The notes under the pieces were generated by a model that worked only from the letters and a program-made list of their open reading frames with translations, was not told the DNA's origin and ran no database searches. DNA of 64,000 bases from Nostoc carneum NIES-2107 (GTDB lineage Bacteria; Cyanobacteriota; Cyanobacteriia; Cyanobacteriales; Nostocaceae), in the NCBI GenBank assembly GCA_002368155.1, contig AP018180.1, forward strand, positions 2,513,947 through 2,577,946, given 5' to 3'. Positions 36,156 to 45,039 of this stretch are shown here, in pieces. Made by a program: the position numbers and the translations under genes. Positions within the stretch are counted from its first letter, which is position 1. Each line of letters begins with the position of its first letter.

Positions 36156-38633
36156 GTGGGGATTACTGCGAAAAGTCGCCGTGTGGGTGTGCAAGGAATG
36201 GGCGGAATTGGCAAAACAGTCTTAGCTACAGCCTTAGCGCGAGATCCTGATGTTAGAAAGGCGTTTCCTGATGGGGTGTTGTGGGTAACATTTGGACAAA
36301 CGCCCCAGATTTTAACTTGGCAATCCTATCTGGCTTCGGCGTTGGGCGACAAGCAAGCGGCGTTTACCGAGGTGGGATTGGCAAAAGCGCGGTTACGGGA
36401 GTTGTTCGCCGAGAAAGCTTGCTTGCTGATTTTGGATGATATCTGGCGTTTGGATGATGCGACGGCGTTTGATGTGTTGGGGGAACGCTGTCAGATGTTA
36501 ATTACTACCCGTGATGCGGCGATAGTCACGGGGTTGGGAGGGGAAGAATATCAGCTGGCAATTTTAGGTGAACAACAGGCGTTAGAACTGTTGGCAGATT
36601 GGGCAAATCAATCTGTAGACGAGTTACCGACGACAGCAAAACAGGTAGCAAGGGAATGTGGGTATTTGCCATTGGCACTTTCCCTGAATGGCGCAATGGT
36701 AAGGGATGGAACACCGTGGTCAGATTTGTTAGAAGCACTAAGAGAAGCTGATTTAGAGTTTTTTGAACATCCTCATGGCAGCATCTTGAAATCAATTAAG
36801 ATTAGCATTGAGGCACTGCCGCCACAAGAAGCACAAAACTATTTGCAACTAGCAGTTTTCCCTGAAGATAAACCCATACCAGAAGCCGCTATTGTCAAAA
36901 TTTGGACGCATGGCAACAGATTAACGGAACGTAATGCTCGTAAATTACTGACGAATCTAGCGCGCAAAGCCTTACTCCGCACAACAGGGGAAGCACCTCA
37001 ACGACAAATAGAACTGCATGACTTGCAATACCTTTACTTGCGGGGTGCAGTGTCAAATTTACAGGAATTGCACGCCCAGCTTTTAAATGCTTACAGCGAA
37101 AAATACCCCCAAGGTTGGCATAGTTTAGAAAATGACGGTTATATTTGGCAAAATTTAGCCTATCATTTGCTGGCTGGGGGAAGGGATGGGGAATTAAAAC
37201 AACTGCTGGGTGATTTTTGCTGGTTGCAAGGGAAGTTGGAGAACATCAATATTAATGCTTTGCTAGCAGATTATGATTTTTTGCCCGAGGATGAGAATTT
37301 ACAGTTAATTCAAGGTGCTTTGCGGCTGTCGGCACATATTTTAAATGAGGATAAACAGCAATTGGCGGGGCAATTATTAGGGCGGTTGCTGGGTTTTGAA
37401 GGTTCAGAAATTCAGAGATTGTTAACGCAGGTGCAGCAATGCCAAAATCCTGGCTTGCTTCCCCAAACAGCCAGCTTAACTTCCCCTGGCGGTTCCTTAG
37501 TACGTACCTTAGTAGGTCATAGTTCCTCGGTAAAAGCGCTCGCCCTCACCCCAGATGGCAAGTATGTGATTTCTGGTTCCGATGACAACACCGTCAAAGT
37601 CTGGAATTGGCAAATTGGGGAAGAACTACGTACCCTAAATGGTCATAGTAACTCGGTAAATGCCATCGCCCTCACCCCAGATGGCAAGTATGTGATTTCT
37701 GGTTCCGATGACAACACCCTCAAAGTCTGGAATTGGCAAACTGGGGAAGAACTGCGTACCCTAAATGGTCATAGTTCCTATGTAAAAGCGCTCGCCCTCA
37801 CCCCAGATGGCAAGTATGTGATTTCTGGTTCCGATGACGACACCCTTAAAGTCTGGAATTGGCAAACTGGAGAAGAACTGCGTACACTAAATGGTCATAG
37901 TGACTGGGTAAATGCGCTCGCCCTCACCCCAGATGGCAAGTATGTGATTTCTGGTTCCGATGATAAGACCGTCAAAGTCTGGAATTGGCAAACTGGGGAA
38001 GAACTGCGTACCCTAAATGGTCATAGTTCCTATGTAAAAGCGCTCGCCCTTACCCCAGATGGCAAGTATGTGATTTCTGGTTCCGATGATAAGACCGTCA
38101 AAGTCTGGAATTGGCAAACTGGGGAAGAACTGCGTACCTTAAATGGTCATAGTTCCTCGGTAAAAGCGCTCGCCCTCACCCCAGATGGCAAGTATGTGAT
38201 TTCTGGTTCCGATGATAAGACCGTCAAAGTCTGGAATTGGCAAACTGGGGAAGAACTGCGTACCCTAAATGGTCATAGTTCCTCGGTAAAAGCGCTCGCC
38301 CTCACCCATGATGGCAAGTATGTGATTTCTGGTTCCGATGATAAGACCGTCAAAGTCTGGAATTGGCAAACTGGGGAAGAACTGCGTACCCTAAATGGTC
38401 ATAGTTCCTCGGTAAAAGCGCTCGCCCTCACCCATGATGGCAAGTATGTGATTTCTGGTTCCGATGATAAGACCGTCAAAGTCTGGAATTGGCAAACTGG
38501 GGAATTAATTGCTAGTTTCACAGGGGAAAGTGCAATAAATTGTTGTGCTATTGCCCCTGATGGGGTGAGAGTTGTTGCTGGGGATGTGTCAGGACGGTTG
38601 TATTTCTTACGGTTACAAACCACACAAGACTAA
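36156..38633 (+). CDS. NB-ARC ATPase with near-identical WD40 repeats, 3' half of the frame-split gene
   Basis: As an independent frame it would start at GTG 36156 (825 residues), but without a good ribosome site; the same frame is open back to 36018 and encodes the usual 'NVPELPPHFLARKEEL' linker, so it is better read as the continuation of the CHAT gene. Walker A GMGGIGKT is at residues 15-22, Walker B ACLLILDDIWR near 88-98, and the ARC motif GYLPLALSL near 170. A winged-helix region follows to about 400. Eight 42-residue WD40 units (about 454-789) are almost identical and a ninth is degenerate. NB-ARC proteins oligomerise on ligand binding and fire the attached effector. A sensor or defence role is inference. 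Confidence 0.85.
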   Translation: MGITAKSRRVGVQGMGGIGKTVLATALARDPDVRKAFPDGVLWVTFGQTPQILTWQSYLASALGDKQAAFTEVGLAKARLRELFAEKACLLILDDIWRLDDATAFDVLGERCQMLITTRDAAIVTGLGGEEYQLAILGEQQALELLADWANQSVDELPTTAKQVARECGYLPLALSLNGAMVRDGTPWSDLLEALREADLEFFEHPHGSILKSIKISIEALPPQEAQNYLQLAVFPEDKPIPEAAIVKIWTHGNRLTERNARKLLTNLARKALLRTTGEAPQRQIELHDLQYLYLRGAVSNLQELHAQLLNAYSEKYPQGWHSLENDGYIWQNLAYHLLAGGRDGELKQLLGDFCWLQGKLENININALLADYDFLPEDENLQLIQGALRLSAHILNEDKQQLAGQLLGRLLGFEGSEIQRLLTQVQQCQNPGLLPQTASLTSPGGSLVRTLVGHSSSVKALALTPDGKYVISGSDDNTVKVWNWQIGEELRTLNGHSNSVNAIALTPDGKYVISGSDDNTLKVWNWQTGEELRTLNGHSSYVKALALTPDGKYVISGSDDDTLKVWNWQTGEELRTLNGHSDWVNALALTPDGKYVISGSDDKTVKVWNWQTGEELRTLNGHSSYVKALALTPDGKYVISGSDDKTVKVWNWQTGEELRTLNGHSSSVKALALTPDGKYVISGSDDKTVKVWNWQTGEELRTLNGHSSSVKALALTHDGKYVISGSDDKTVKVWNWQTGEELRTLNGHSSSVKALALTHDGKYVISGSDDKTVKVWNWQTGELIASFTGESAINCCAIAPDGVRVVAGDVSGRLYFLRLQTTQD
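37515..38522 (+). repeat. Eight 126-bp WD40-coding tandem repeats
   Basis: Units start at 37515 and every 126 bp after. They are nearly identical at the DNA level, for example GATGGCAAGTATGTGATTTC is in every unit. Differences concentrate in the codons after GHS (SSV, NSV, SYV, DWV) and in the K/N before A. This indicates recent amplification or gene conversion with change at a few sites. Confidence 0.92.
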
Positions 38634-39401
38634 TTCGTAATTAAGAAATGCGGATTCTATTTGAGCCAGTTGTGGCGAATGGGGATAATATGGAGTCCGG
38701 TTAGGCAATTATCATGGCAAGTGTTGCAAAACAAGCCGCGAATTGTGCTATTCCTTGTTTTAATTTCCTTCCCATCACCATGACTGTTGCTAATTCACTC
38801 ATCAACCGTCATCAAAGTGCTATCGCTCTTGCTCATTTTCTCACCTTTCAAGCAAAAAGCCGCAACGTTGAAGATAAAAGCCGCAATTTTCCGCATCAAA
38901 GCCGCAATGTTGAGGATAAAAACCGCAACGTTGAGGCTAAAAGGCTCAACTTCCAAGATAAAAGCTGCAATGTTCGAGATAAAAGCTGCAAGCTTCAGGC
39001 TTTGAACTCCAACCTTTATGCTTTGAAGTGCAAATTCCACCTTCTGAAGGTGAACAGTTTAGTATTTTTCTCGGTGAATTATGCTATTTCAGTCATATAA
39101 CCATACCAATAGGCGGGTGAGGGTTTAGCAGTGCTTGCCCTCTAGAATATTATTCAGCTGAATGTAGATGTTAATTAGATAGAAGAGCGATCGCACTGCC
39201 CAAAAGTATAATTTCATACTAAATATGTAGCGTAATTGGATGCGATCGCTTTTAATTTAGGTATTATATATTGTCTCAATCCGAAGAAGCGTCATTCAGT
39301 GGATTGGTATTACACCCTGCTTTAAATAACTCTAAATTTACTGGTTGACTAACTGTCTTTCAAAAAACATTAAACTTTTAGATCTGCACAATTAATCGCT
39401 C
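38634..39401. other. Intergenic region with 21-bp repeats, no firm gene
   Basis: 768 bp. A frame from ATG 38714 to 39100 (128 codons) is open, but its second half is 21-bp repeat DNA, and other frames there are open too, so I do not count it as a gene. A family B fragment (GCTTGCCCTCTAGAATATTA) lies at about 39105-39152. Two GCGATCGC sites are at about 39188 and 39242. No promoter is named. Confidence 0.5.
38855..39043. repeat. 21-bp tandem repeat, about nine units
   Basis: Degenerate units of the form AAAAGCCGCAACGTTGAGGAT follow each other without gaps. Conservation decays to the right (TTGAACTCCAACCTTTATGC). The period equals that at 485, 42005 and 54423. Confidence 0.8.
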
Positions 39402-40112
39402 TCATTTTGCCTGTACAGCTTCTTTGATACCAAAGTTAACTTCTTGCAGGTGTTCATTGATGTATGAAAGCAAAGCATATAAGAAAACAACAATGCCGAA
39501 CATCTCGCAAAACTCTTCAACAGCGGTAATCATTGCATAGGTTAGATCCAGATTATATATCTCATTATGTCGTCCAGCAAACATTTCTGCACCTATGGCA
39601 CCACTAACAAAAATAGTACCAGCAACAACAAATAAAAGCCTTGTCTTTTTGGGAAGATGAGTCAAAAATTTGAGATAAGACAACACAAAAATAATTGTGA
39701 GGGGAATACCAACAGCAACCCAACCGAAGTGAAAAAACCCAGTTCTGCTAATGTGTGACCCTAAAATTACATCTGCATTCTCATGGATCATCGCTACTTC
39801 ATCTATAGACATATACAAAAAAATAGCCGATAAAACTTGCCAATGCGTGATGTAGCGAGTACGAGCCTTCTTTTGAGATTTAGCAATGAATGCTAAAAGC
39901 AGCGAACAAAATAACAGCATTATAGATGAATACCATGTGGGAATATTTGAATCCTGCCCCACATCGAACAACCTGACTAATCCAAAAACTCTACCATGAC
40001 CAAGAACATAGGTAGAAAACTGTCCCGCAAAGCTGATAATGCTTAGACCTATGACTACTATGGTCAGAAGTATGCCAACTCTTCGCGGAGAAATAAATAA
40101 CGCTAGTCTCAC
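39402..40112 (-). CDS. Multi-pass membrane protein of unknown function
   Basis: A 236-residue protein with about six membrane helices (roughly residues 10-30, 60-80, 90-108, 125-150, 160-180 and 200-225). Conserved-looking polar residues sit within helices: SIDEVAMIHEN after helix 3, GAEMFAGRHNE after helix 5, and AVEEFCEMFG in helix 6. Clusters of acidic and His residues inside the membrane suggest metal binding or an enzyme, but I do not recognise the family. The start is GTG at 40112 with AGGA about 11 bases upstream. It is a single gene. Confidence 0.7.
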   Translation of the reverse strand: MRLALFISPRRVGILLTIVVIGLSIISFAGQFSTYVLGHGRVFGLVRLFDVGQDSNIPTWYSSIMLLFCSLLLAFIAKSQKKARTRYITHWQVLSAIFLYMSIDEVAMIHENADVILGSHISRTGFFHFGWVAVGIPLTIIFVLSYLKFLTHLPKKTRLLFVVAGTIFVSGAIGAEMFAGRHNEIYNLDLTYAMITAVEEFCEMFGIVVFLYALLSYINEHLQEVNFGIKEAVQAK

Positions 40113-40464
40113 TAAGTGTAATTTCCTAAAAGAGAAACATCAATATCAGTATTTTAAATTTAATTAATCAGTATTTAACTTGGATTTAACATTTAGTTGT
40201 TTGAAATTTAAATTTAAAAAAATACCATCAGAGCATAATCTTCTTAGCAAGTAAACTCAAGAAAATAATTGACAAACATAGGATTTTAATAAATATTAAA
40301 ACTTTTAGCGATATATAGCCTAAAAGTCCCTTTTTTCACTTTAAAAAGCTCAATTATTCCTCATGAATTCCAACTCTTGTAATGCAGAAAAATAATTTTG
40401 ATTTCTATCCTGGGAGAGATGACTAACTATTGATATTCAGATGCAACTTTTATGTGAACACAAT
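40113..40464. other. AT-rich intergenic region
   Basis: 352 bp between the membrane protein gene and the nucleoside hydrolase gene. Very AT-rich; I see no gene, repeat or terminator with confidence. Confidence 0.5.
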
Positions 40465-41388
40465 TTATCTTGCCCATTGTTGCAAGATATAAGCATAAAA
40501 AGCTTCTTTATCTACTCGATCCATTGCATAAATCTTGCGACCACCAGGTACTACTTTAGTCCGTCCTTGGCTAGGCCCAGTAGTAATAATTTCTGTTTCC
40601 CATTCCCGCAATTGATAAAATTCTGGATGTCCTAGATAAGCCGTCGCCAACACATCCCAAAAATAATAATCTTGGGGAATAACTAATGCATAACATTGCC
40701 CTGCCAAATCAGAAATAGGATAGTGGCGTTGCTTTCCCATTTTTTGCACTAAATCTGATGTTACTGGCACATTATTAGTTAAGTCCAAAGGACACATAAT
40801 AATTTCAATTTGGCTTTTCCAGACCCGCGCTGCAGAAACTGCGTCCCAATAAACATTCCATTCCGCAGAACCGTCTTGTCCTGGTTCCCAATTTTTTTCT
40901 ACATTTCCAGGGACATTTAACGCACCCCCCATCCAAACAATCTTTTGAATTTTCCCCTCAATATCTGGTGCTCGATCTAAAGCCGTTGCCACTGTAGTCA
41001 ATGGCCCTGTTACCATCAGCGTTACTGGTGCGATCGCCTCACGCAACACCTTCACCATAAAATCTTGCCCTGTCTCCGCAACCAAGGGCGTTTTAATAGT
41101 TTCGTTTTGATTGAGAATTGGTAGATGGTCAACTACAAAAGAATCACGGCGATAGAGATAGGGAAAAGCATTAATACCCCGCACTGTACTTTCCGCCACC
41201 GGGATATGCGAAAATCCCATCAAGTCTAAAATTTTACGCGTAGCACTCACTGCAGGTTGCACATAGCAATCAGCCGGAGTCACAACCACACCCAGTAATT
41301 CCACATGATCCATCGTCAACAACAACATAGTTGCTAGATAATCATCTACACCGCCATCGTGATCCATTAATACAAGTTGTTTAGACAT
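40465..41388 (-). CDS. Inosine-uridine preferring nucleoside hydrolase family protein
   Basis: A 307-residue enzyme that splits nucleosides into base and ribose. The metal- and ribose-binding Asp cluster is at the N-terminus (LVLMDHDGGVDDYLA, residues 6-20). Further family parts are VTGPLTTVATAL and the GGALNVPGNV loop, and NEW-like AEWNVYWDAVSAARV where Asp/Asn bind ribose. The substrate is not fixed by sequence. ATG 41388 gives the normal family start; it is only 18 bp from the divergent cytosine deaminase start. With the deaminase and a ribokinase nearby it forms a salvage set. Confidence 0.88.
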   Translation of the reverse strand: MSKQLVLMDHDGGVDDYLATMLLLTMDHVELLGVVVTPADCYVQPAVSATRKILDLMGFSHIPVAESTVRGINAFPYLYRRDSFVVDHLPILNQNETIKTPLVAETGQDFMVKVLREAIAPVTLMVTGPLTTVATALDRAPDIEGKIQKIVWMGGALNVPGNVEKNWEPGQDGSAEWNVYWDAVSAARVWKSQIEIIMCPLDLTNNVPVTSDLVQKMGKQRHYPISDLAGQCYALVIPQDYYFWDVLATAYLGHPEFYQLREWETEIITTGPSQGRTKVVPGGRKIYAMDRVDKEAFYAYILQQWAR

Positions 41389-41406
41389 ACAAGGAGCATT
41401 AAATAT

Positions 41407-41838
41407 ATGGATGAATTTATGCAAGCTGCAATTCAAGAAGCAAAACAAGGTAGACAAGAAGGGGGAATTCCCATTGGTTCAGTGCTTGTCAAAGATGGCA
41501 AAATTCTCGGCAGAGGACACAACAAGCGCGTACAAGATGGTGATCCTGTAACCCATGCCGAAATTGATTGTCTCCGCAACGCCGGAAGAGTCGGTAATTA
41601 TAGAGGTACAACACTCTATTCAACCTTAATGCCATGCTACTTATGCGCTGGCGCAGTCGTGCAATTTGGCATTAAAAAAGTCATCGCCGGAGAATCGAGA
41701 ACCTTTCCTGGTGCTAAAGAATTTATGATATCTCACGGTGTAGAAGTAATTGATCTCGCTTTAGATGAATGCGAACAAATGATGAGCGAATTTATCGAAA
41801 CTAATCCCGAATTGTGGAATGAGGATATTGGGAAGTAG
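41407..41838 (+). CDS. Cytosine deaminase, yeast FCY1 type
   Basis: A 143-residue zinc deaminase converting cytosine to uracil and ammonia. The active site is HAEID (His and catalytic Glu) near residue 60 and PCYLCAGAVV (two Cys zinc ligands) near 88-97. The whole sequence, including GGIPIGSVLV, LGRGHNKR and the C-terminal NPELWNEDIG, resembles the small yeast enzyme rather than the unrelated bacterial CodA amidohydrolase, or the tRNA deaminase TadA. The ATG at 41407 has AAGGAG 10 bases upstream. It is divergent from a nucleoside hydrolase gene. Confidence 0.85.
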   Translation: MDEFMQAAIQEAKQGRQEGGIPIGSVLVKDGKILGRGHNKRVQDGDPVTHAEIDCLRNAGRVGNYRGTTLYSTLMPCYLCAGAVVQFGIKKVIAGESRTFPGAKEFMISHGVEVIDLALDECEQMMSEFIETNPELWNEDIGK

Positions 41839-41842
41839 TTAT

Positions 41843-41893
41843 TTGTCATTTGTCATTTGTCATTTGTCATTTGTCATTTGTCATTTGTCATTT
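41843..41893. repeat. TTTGTCA heptamer repeat
   Basis: Seven consecutive TTTGTCA units, a typical short tandemly repeated repeat of heterocystous cyanobacteria. Confidence 0.85.
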
Positions 41894-42004
41894 GGTAATG
41901 GGTAATTGGTAATTGGGGTTTGGCATTAATTATTGCTCCCCTGCTCCCTGCTCCCTTGCCTCATCTCTCTCATCCCCGTTGCTTGGAAATATCAGTGTGC
42001 TATA

Positions 42005-42298
42005 TTAATGCGCCGGGATGCAATGCCATTGTATCGGCTGACATTGTTAATGCATCGGGATGCAATGCCATTGTATTGCCTGACATTGTTAATGCATCGG
42101 GATGCAATGCCATTGTATTGCCTGACATTGTTAATGCATCGGGATGCAATGCCATTGTATCGGTTGACATTGTTAATGCATCGGGATGCAATGCCATTGT
42201 ATTGCCTGACATTGTTAATGCATCGGGATGCAATGCCATTGTATCGGTTGACATTGTTAATTTATCCGGATGCAATGTAATTGTATTACCCAATAGCC
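42005..42298. repeat. 42-bp tandem array, seven units
   Basis: Seven 42-bp units, each made of two 21-bp halves (TTAATGCATCGGGATGCAAT-G and CCATTGTATTGCCTGACATT-G). Units 1-6 are nearly identical apart from a recurring TATTGCC/TATCGGC/TATCGGT switch; the seventh is degenerate. It is related to the shorter array at 485-568. There are no unique spacers, so it is not CRISPR. Confidence 0.92.
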
Positions 42299-42341
42299 AA
42301 TCTTTTACTTCCTCATCTCCCTCATGTCCCTCATCCCCAAA

Positions 42342-43265
42342 CTAAACCCCCCTCTCCTTCAGAAACGCATCAAACGTTAGCCTATCAGGTAAGGAAGTTT
42401 GCGCCCCTGATTTTGTCGCAGCTAAAGCACCTGCAGCCGCACCCCAAACAACCGATTGGCGTAAAGGAAGGCCTTCATAAAGCGCAGCGGCTAAACCACC
42501 ATTAAAAGCATCACCCGCCGCAACCGTATCTACAACCTGGATGGGAAACACTGGGACAAAGAAACTTTCTTCAGCAGTGGCGCAGAAAACACCCTTAGCG
42601 CCGAGTTTGACGATCGCACATTTCACTCCCCGTTGCAGTAAAACTCCAGCTGCTGCTTTTGCTGACTCTTCGTTATTTACAGGAAAACCAACCAATTGCC
42701 CAGCTTCCACTTCATTGGGTGTAATGATATCTACTAGGGAGTAAAGTTCATCTGGCACATGAGATTGTGCGGGTGCAGGGTCGAGAATTACTTTTACTCC
42801 TGCTTGATGCGCTGCTTTCGCCGCAGCCACCACAGCAGCTAGCGGAATTTCAAATTGTAAAAGTATTGCGGTGCTATTTGGTAATAAATCAGACAATCGC
42901 TCTACATCTTCTTGATTGACACGCCCATTCGCACCAGGAATGACAATAATTTGATTTTCACCTCTGTCATCGACTGCGATCGCAGCTACTCCCGAACTGA
43001 CATTTTCATCAATAGAAACATTTTCAGTTTCTACACCAGAGTTTTGCAAATTGTATAGTAATTCTGAACCAAAACTATCTGTACCTACACGCCCAACCAT
43101 GTGAGTGGGAATTCCCAAACGTGCCAGCGCGACAGCTTGATTTGCACCTTTTCCTCCAGCAACTTGCACAAATTTATGTCCTAATAATGTTTCTCCCGGA
43201 TTTGGCAATCGAGGTACTGTGGCGACTAAATCAATATTGATACTGCCAAAAACAATAATACTCAT
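42342..43265 (-). CDS. rbsK: Ribokinase
   Basis: A 307-residue PfkB-family sugar kinase that phosphorylates ribose to ribose 5-phosphate. The N-terminal ribose-binding part has GSINIDLVATVPRLPNPGET and the first PfkB signature GGKGANQAVALARLG (residues 37-51). The second signature with catalytic Asp is VDTVAAGDAFNGGLAAAL (about 247-264). It would recycle the ribose released by the nucleoside hydrolase encoded 1 kb away; the deaminase gene and a repeat block lie between. ATG 43265. Confidence 0.93.
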   Translation of the reverse strand: MSIIVFGSINIDLVATVPRLPNPGETLLGHKFVQVAGGKGANQAVALARLGIPTHMVGRVGTDSFGSELLYNLQNSGVETENVSIDENVSSGVAAIAVDDRGENQIIVIPGANGRVNQEDVERLSDLLPNSTAILLQFEIPLAAVVAAAKAAHQAGVKVILDPAPAQSHVPDELYSLVDIITPNEVEAGQLVGFPVNNEESAKAAAGVLLQRGVKCAIVKLGAKGVFCATAEESFFVPVFPIQVVDTVAAGDAFNGGLAAALYEGLPLRQSVVWGAAAGALAATKSGAQTSLPDRLTFDAFLKERGV

Positions 43266-43573
43266 AATGCTGATTTTAAAGGTGATTTAGCCTCATCCTA
43301 CACCTGCATCTCTCACAGCAGATGTAGCGGCTGTCTGGATTGTCAAGCGAATTCCTACTATAGTTGTTATGGTAGATAAACTCGCTGGTAATGTTGCGCT
43401 CTACAATTCATACCCGCATCCAAAAACAGCTTTTCTAATTCTTGCAAAAATGTAGCTTTGCTCACTTTTAGCATTTTTTAATTTGTGCCAAGCGAACAGA
43501 AAGGATTTTGCCAATTTTGTTACTAATTTCTTAATAATCGTTACACCAGTCGTAACACTAGGAAATATTTCTT
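43266..43573. other. Divergent intergenic region
   Basis: 308 bp between the divergent ribokinase and NDH-2 genes. A short inverted pair (ACACCTGCATCT ... AGCAGATGTAG) is at about 43301-43328. No gene is seen. Confidence 0.45.
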
Positions 43574-44935
43574 ATGGCAAATTCGCTTGACAATAACCGA
43601 CCACATGAAGTAGTTATCGTTGGTGGTGGTTTTGGGGGATTGTATGCGGCAAAAGCACTTGCCAAGGCTCCGGTGAACGTTACACTCATTGATAAGCGGA
43701 ACTTTCATTTGTTTCAACCACTGCTGTACCAAGTGGCTACAGGTACTTTGTCACCTGCTGATATTTCCTCACCGTTGCGATCGGTGTTGAGTAAAAGCAA
43801 AAATACACAAGTCTTTTTGGGATCTGTCGATGATATCGATCCTCAAGCTCAGAAAGTTTTGGTAGATGGTGAAGCTATACCCTACGATACGTTAATTGTG
43901 GCTACTGGTGCGAAGCATTCCTATTTTGGTAAGGATGACTGGGAAGAATTTGCGCCTGGGTTAAAAACCGTCGAAGATGCAGTAGAAATGCGTCGCCGGA
44001 TTTTCAAAGCTTTTGAAGCCGCCGAAAGAGAAGCAGATCCCGTAAAACGCCGTGCTTGGTTAACTTTTGTGATTGTGGGTGGTGGCCCTACAGGAGTAGA
44101 ATTAGCAGGTGCGATCGCAGAGTTGGCATACAAAACTCTTAAAGAAGATTTTCGCAAAATCGACACTTCAGAAACTCGAATTTTGCTATTAGAAGGTTTG
44201 GATCGCATCCTCCCACCTTTTGCACCAGAATTATCCCAAGCCGCAGAAAAATCTCTCAAAGAATTAGGGGTAATTGTTCAAACAAAAACTTTGGTAACGA
44301 ATATTGAAAATGATATTGTTACCATCAAACAAGGAGATGACAAAAGAGAAATTGCCTCTAAAACTGTATTATGGGCAGCAGGTGTGAAAGCATCGCCAAT
44401 GGGTAAAGTTTTAGCAGAACGTACAGGTGCTGAACTCGATCGTGCAGGTAGGGTAATTGTTGAACCTAACTTAAGTATTAAAGGATATGACAATATTTTT
44501 GTTGTTGGTGATTTAGCCAATTTCTCCCATCAAGATGGTAAACCTTTACCTGGTGTGGCACCAGTAGCCAAGCAAGAAGGAGAATATGTAGCTAAATTAA
44601 TTGAACAACGGCTTCAAGGAAATACTTTGCCACAATTTAATTTCAATAGCCGAGGTAGTTTAGCTATCATTGGACAAAATACGGCTGTTGTAGATTTAGG
44701 TTTTATCAAACTCAGAGGTTTCTTTGCCTGGCTATTTTGGCTACTAGTGCATATATACTTTTTAATCGAGTTTGACAATAAACTAATAGTTATGATTCAG
44801 TGGGCATGGAACTACATTACCCAAAATCGTAGAGCGAGATTGATTACAGGCGCAGAATCACTAATCGCAACTAAATTTGGCGATAAACCTACTTATTATG
44901 CGTCAGAAAAGATGAGAGATCCAGTCAACGTCTAA
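43574..44935 (+). CDS. Type II NAD(P)H dehydrogenase (NDH-2)
   Basis: A 453-residue single-subunit flavoprotein that oxidises NAD(P)H and reduces quinone without pumping protons. Two dinucleotide folds are seen: VVIVGGGFGGLYAAKAL (FAD, residues 13-29) and FVIVGGGPTGVELAGA (NAD(P), about 174-189). The FAD-closing motif NIFVVGDLAN lies near 308, and the quinone-side motif with VAPVAKQEGEYVA near 330. The C-terminal FFAWLFWLLVHIYFLI forms the membrane-associated helix. The ATG has AGGA 10 bases upstream. In cyanobacteria such enzymes tune the redox state of the plastoquinone pool. It is a single gene, ended by a hairpin terminator at 45040. Confidence 0.9.
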   Translation: MANSLDNNRPHEVVIVGGGFGGLYAAKALAKAPVNVTLIDKRNFHLFQPLLYQVATGTLSPADISSPLRSVLSKSKNTQVFLGSVDDIDPQAQKVLVDGEAIPYDTLIVATGAKHSYFGKDDWEEFAPGLKTVEDAVEMRRRIFKAFEAAEREADPVKRRAWLTFVIVGGGPTGVELAGAIAELAYKTLKEDFRKIDTSETRILLLEGLDRILPPFAPELSQAAEKSLKELGVIVQTKTLVTNIENDIVTIKQGDDKREIASKTVLWAAGVKASPMGKVLAERTGAELDRAGRVIVEPNLSIKGYDNIFVVGDLANFSHQDGKPLPGVAPVAKQEGEYVAKLIEQRLQGNTLPQFNFNSRGSLAIIGQNTAVVDLGFIKLRGFFAWLFWLLVHIYFLIEFDNKLIVMIQWAWNYITQNRRARLITGAESLIATKFGDKPTYYASEKMRDPVNV

Positions 44936-45039
44936 AGATTCTCTCCCAACAGTAGGGTGTGTGATGCCGTAATATTAGACTGAAAAAGCGTCGATTCTCA
45001 TTTACAGGCAGCACGCACCAGCATAATTCTTTTTATATC

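Larger units (their letters stand above)
41839..42341. other. Intergenic repeat block
   Basis: 503 bp made of simple repeats: TTTGTCA heptamers (about 41843-41893), a GGTAATTGGTAATTGG stretch, and the 42-bp array. All three forward frames are open over the array, which is a property of the repeat; no gene is supported. Confidence 0.7.

Noticed and set aside
38714-39100. 128-codon forward frame
   Set aside because: Its second half is 21-bp repeat DNA that is open in other frames and on the other strand too; no recognisable domain.
42005-42298. Regularly spaced repeats that might be a CRISPR array
   Set aside because: The 42-bp units are contiguous and there are no unique spacers; the half-units are themselves related 21-mers. 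No cas gene is present.
41920-42345. Open frames of 97-141 codons over the 42-bp array on both strands
   Set aside because: A repeat length divisible by three keeps all frames open; there is no ribosome site and no non-repetitive domain.
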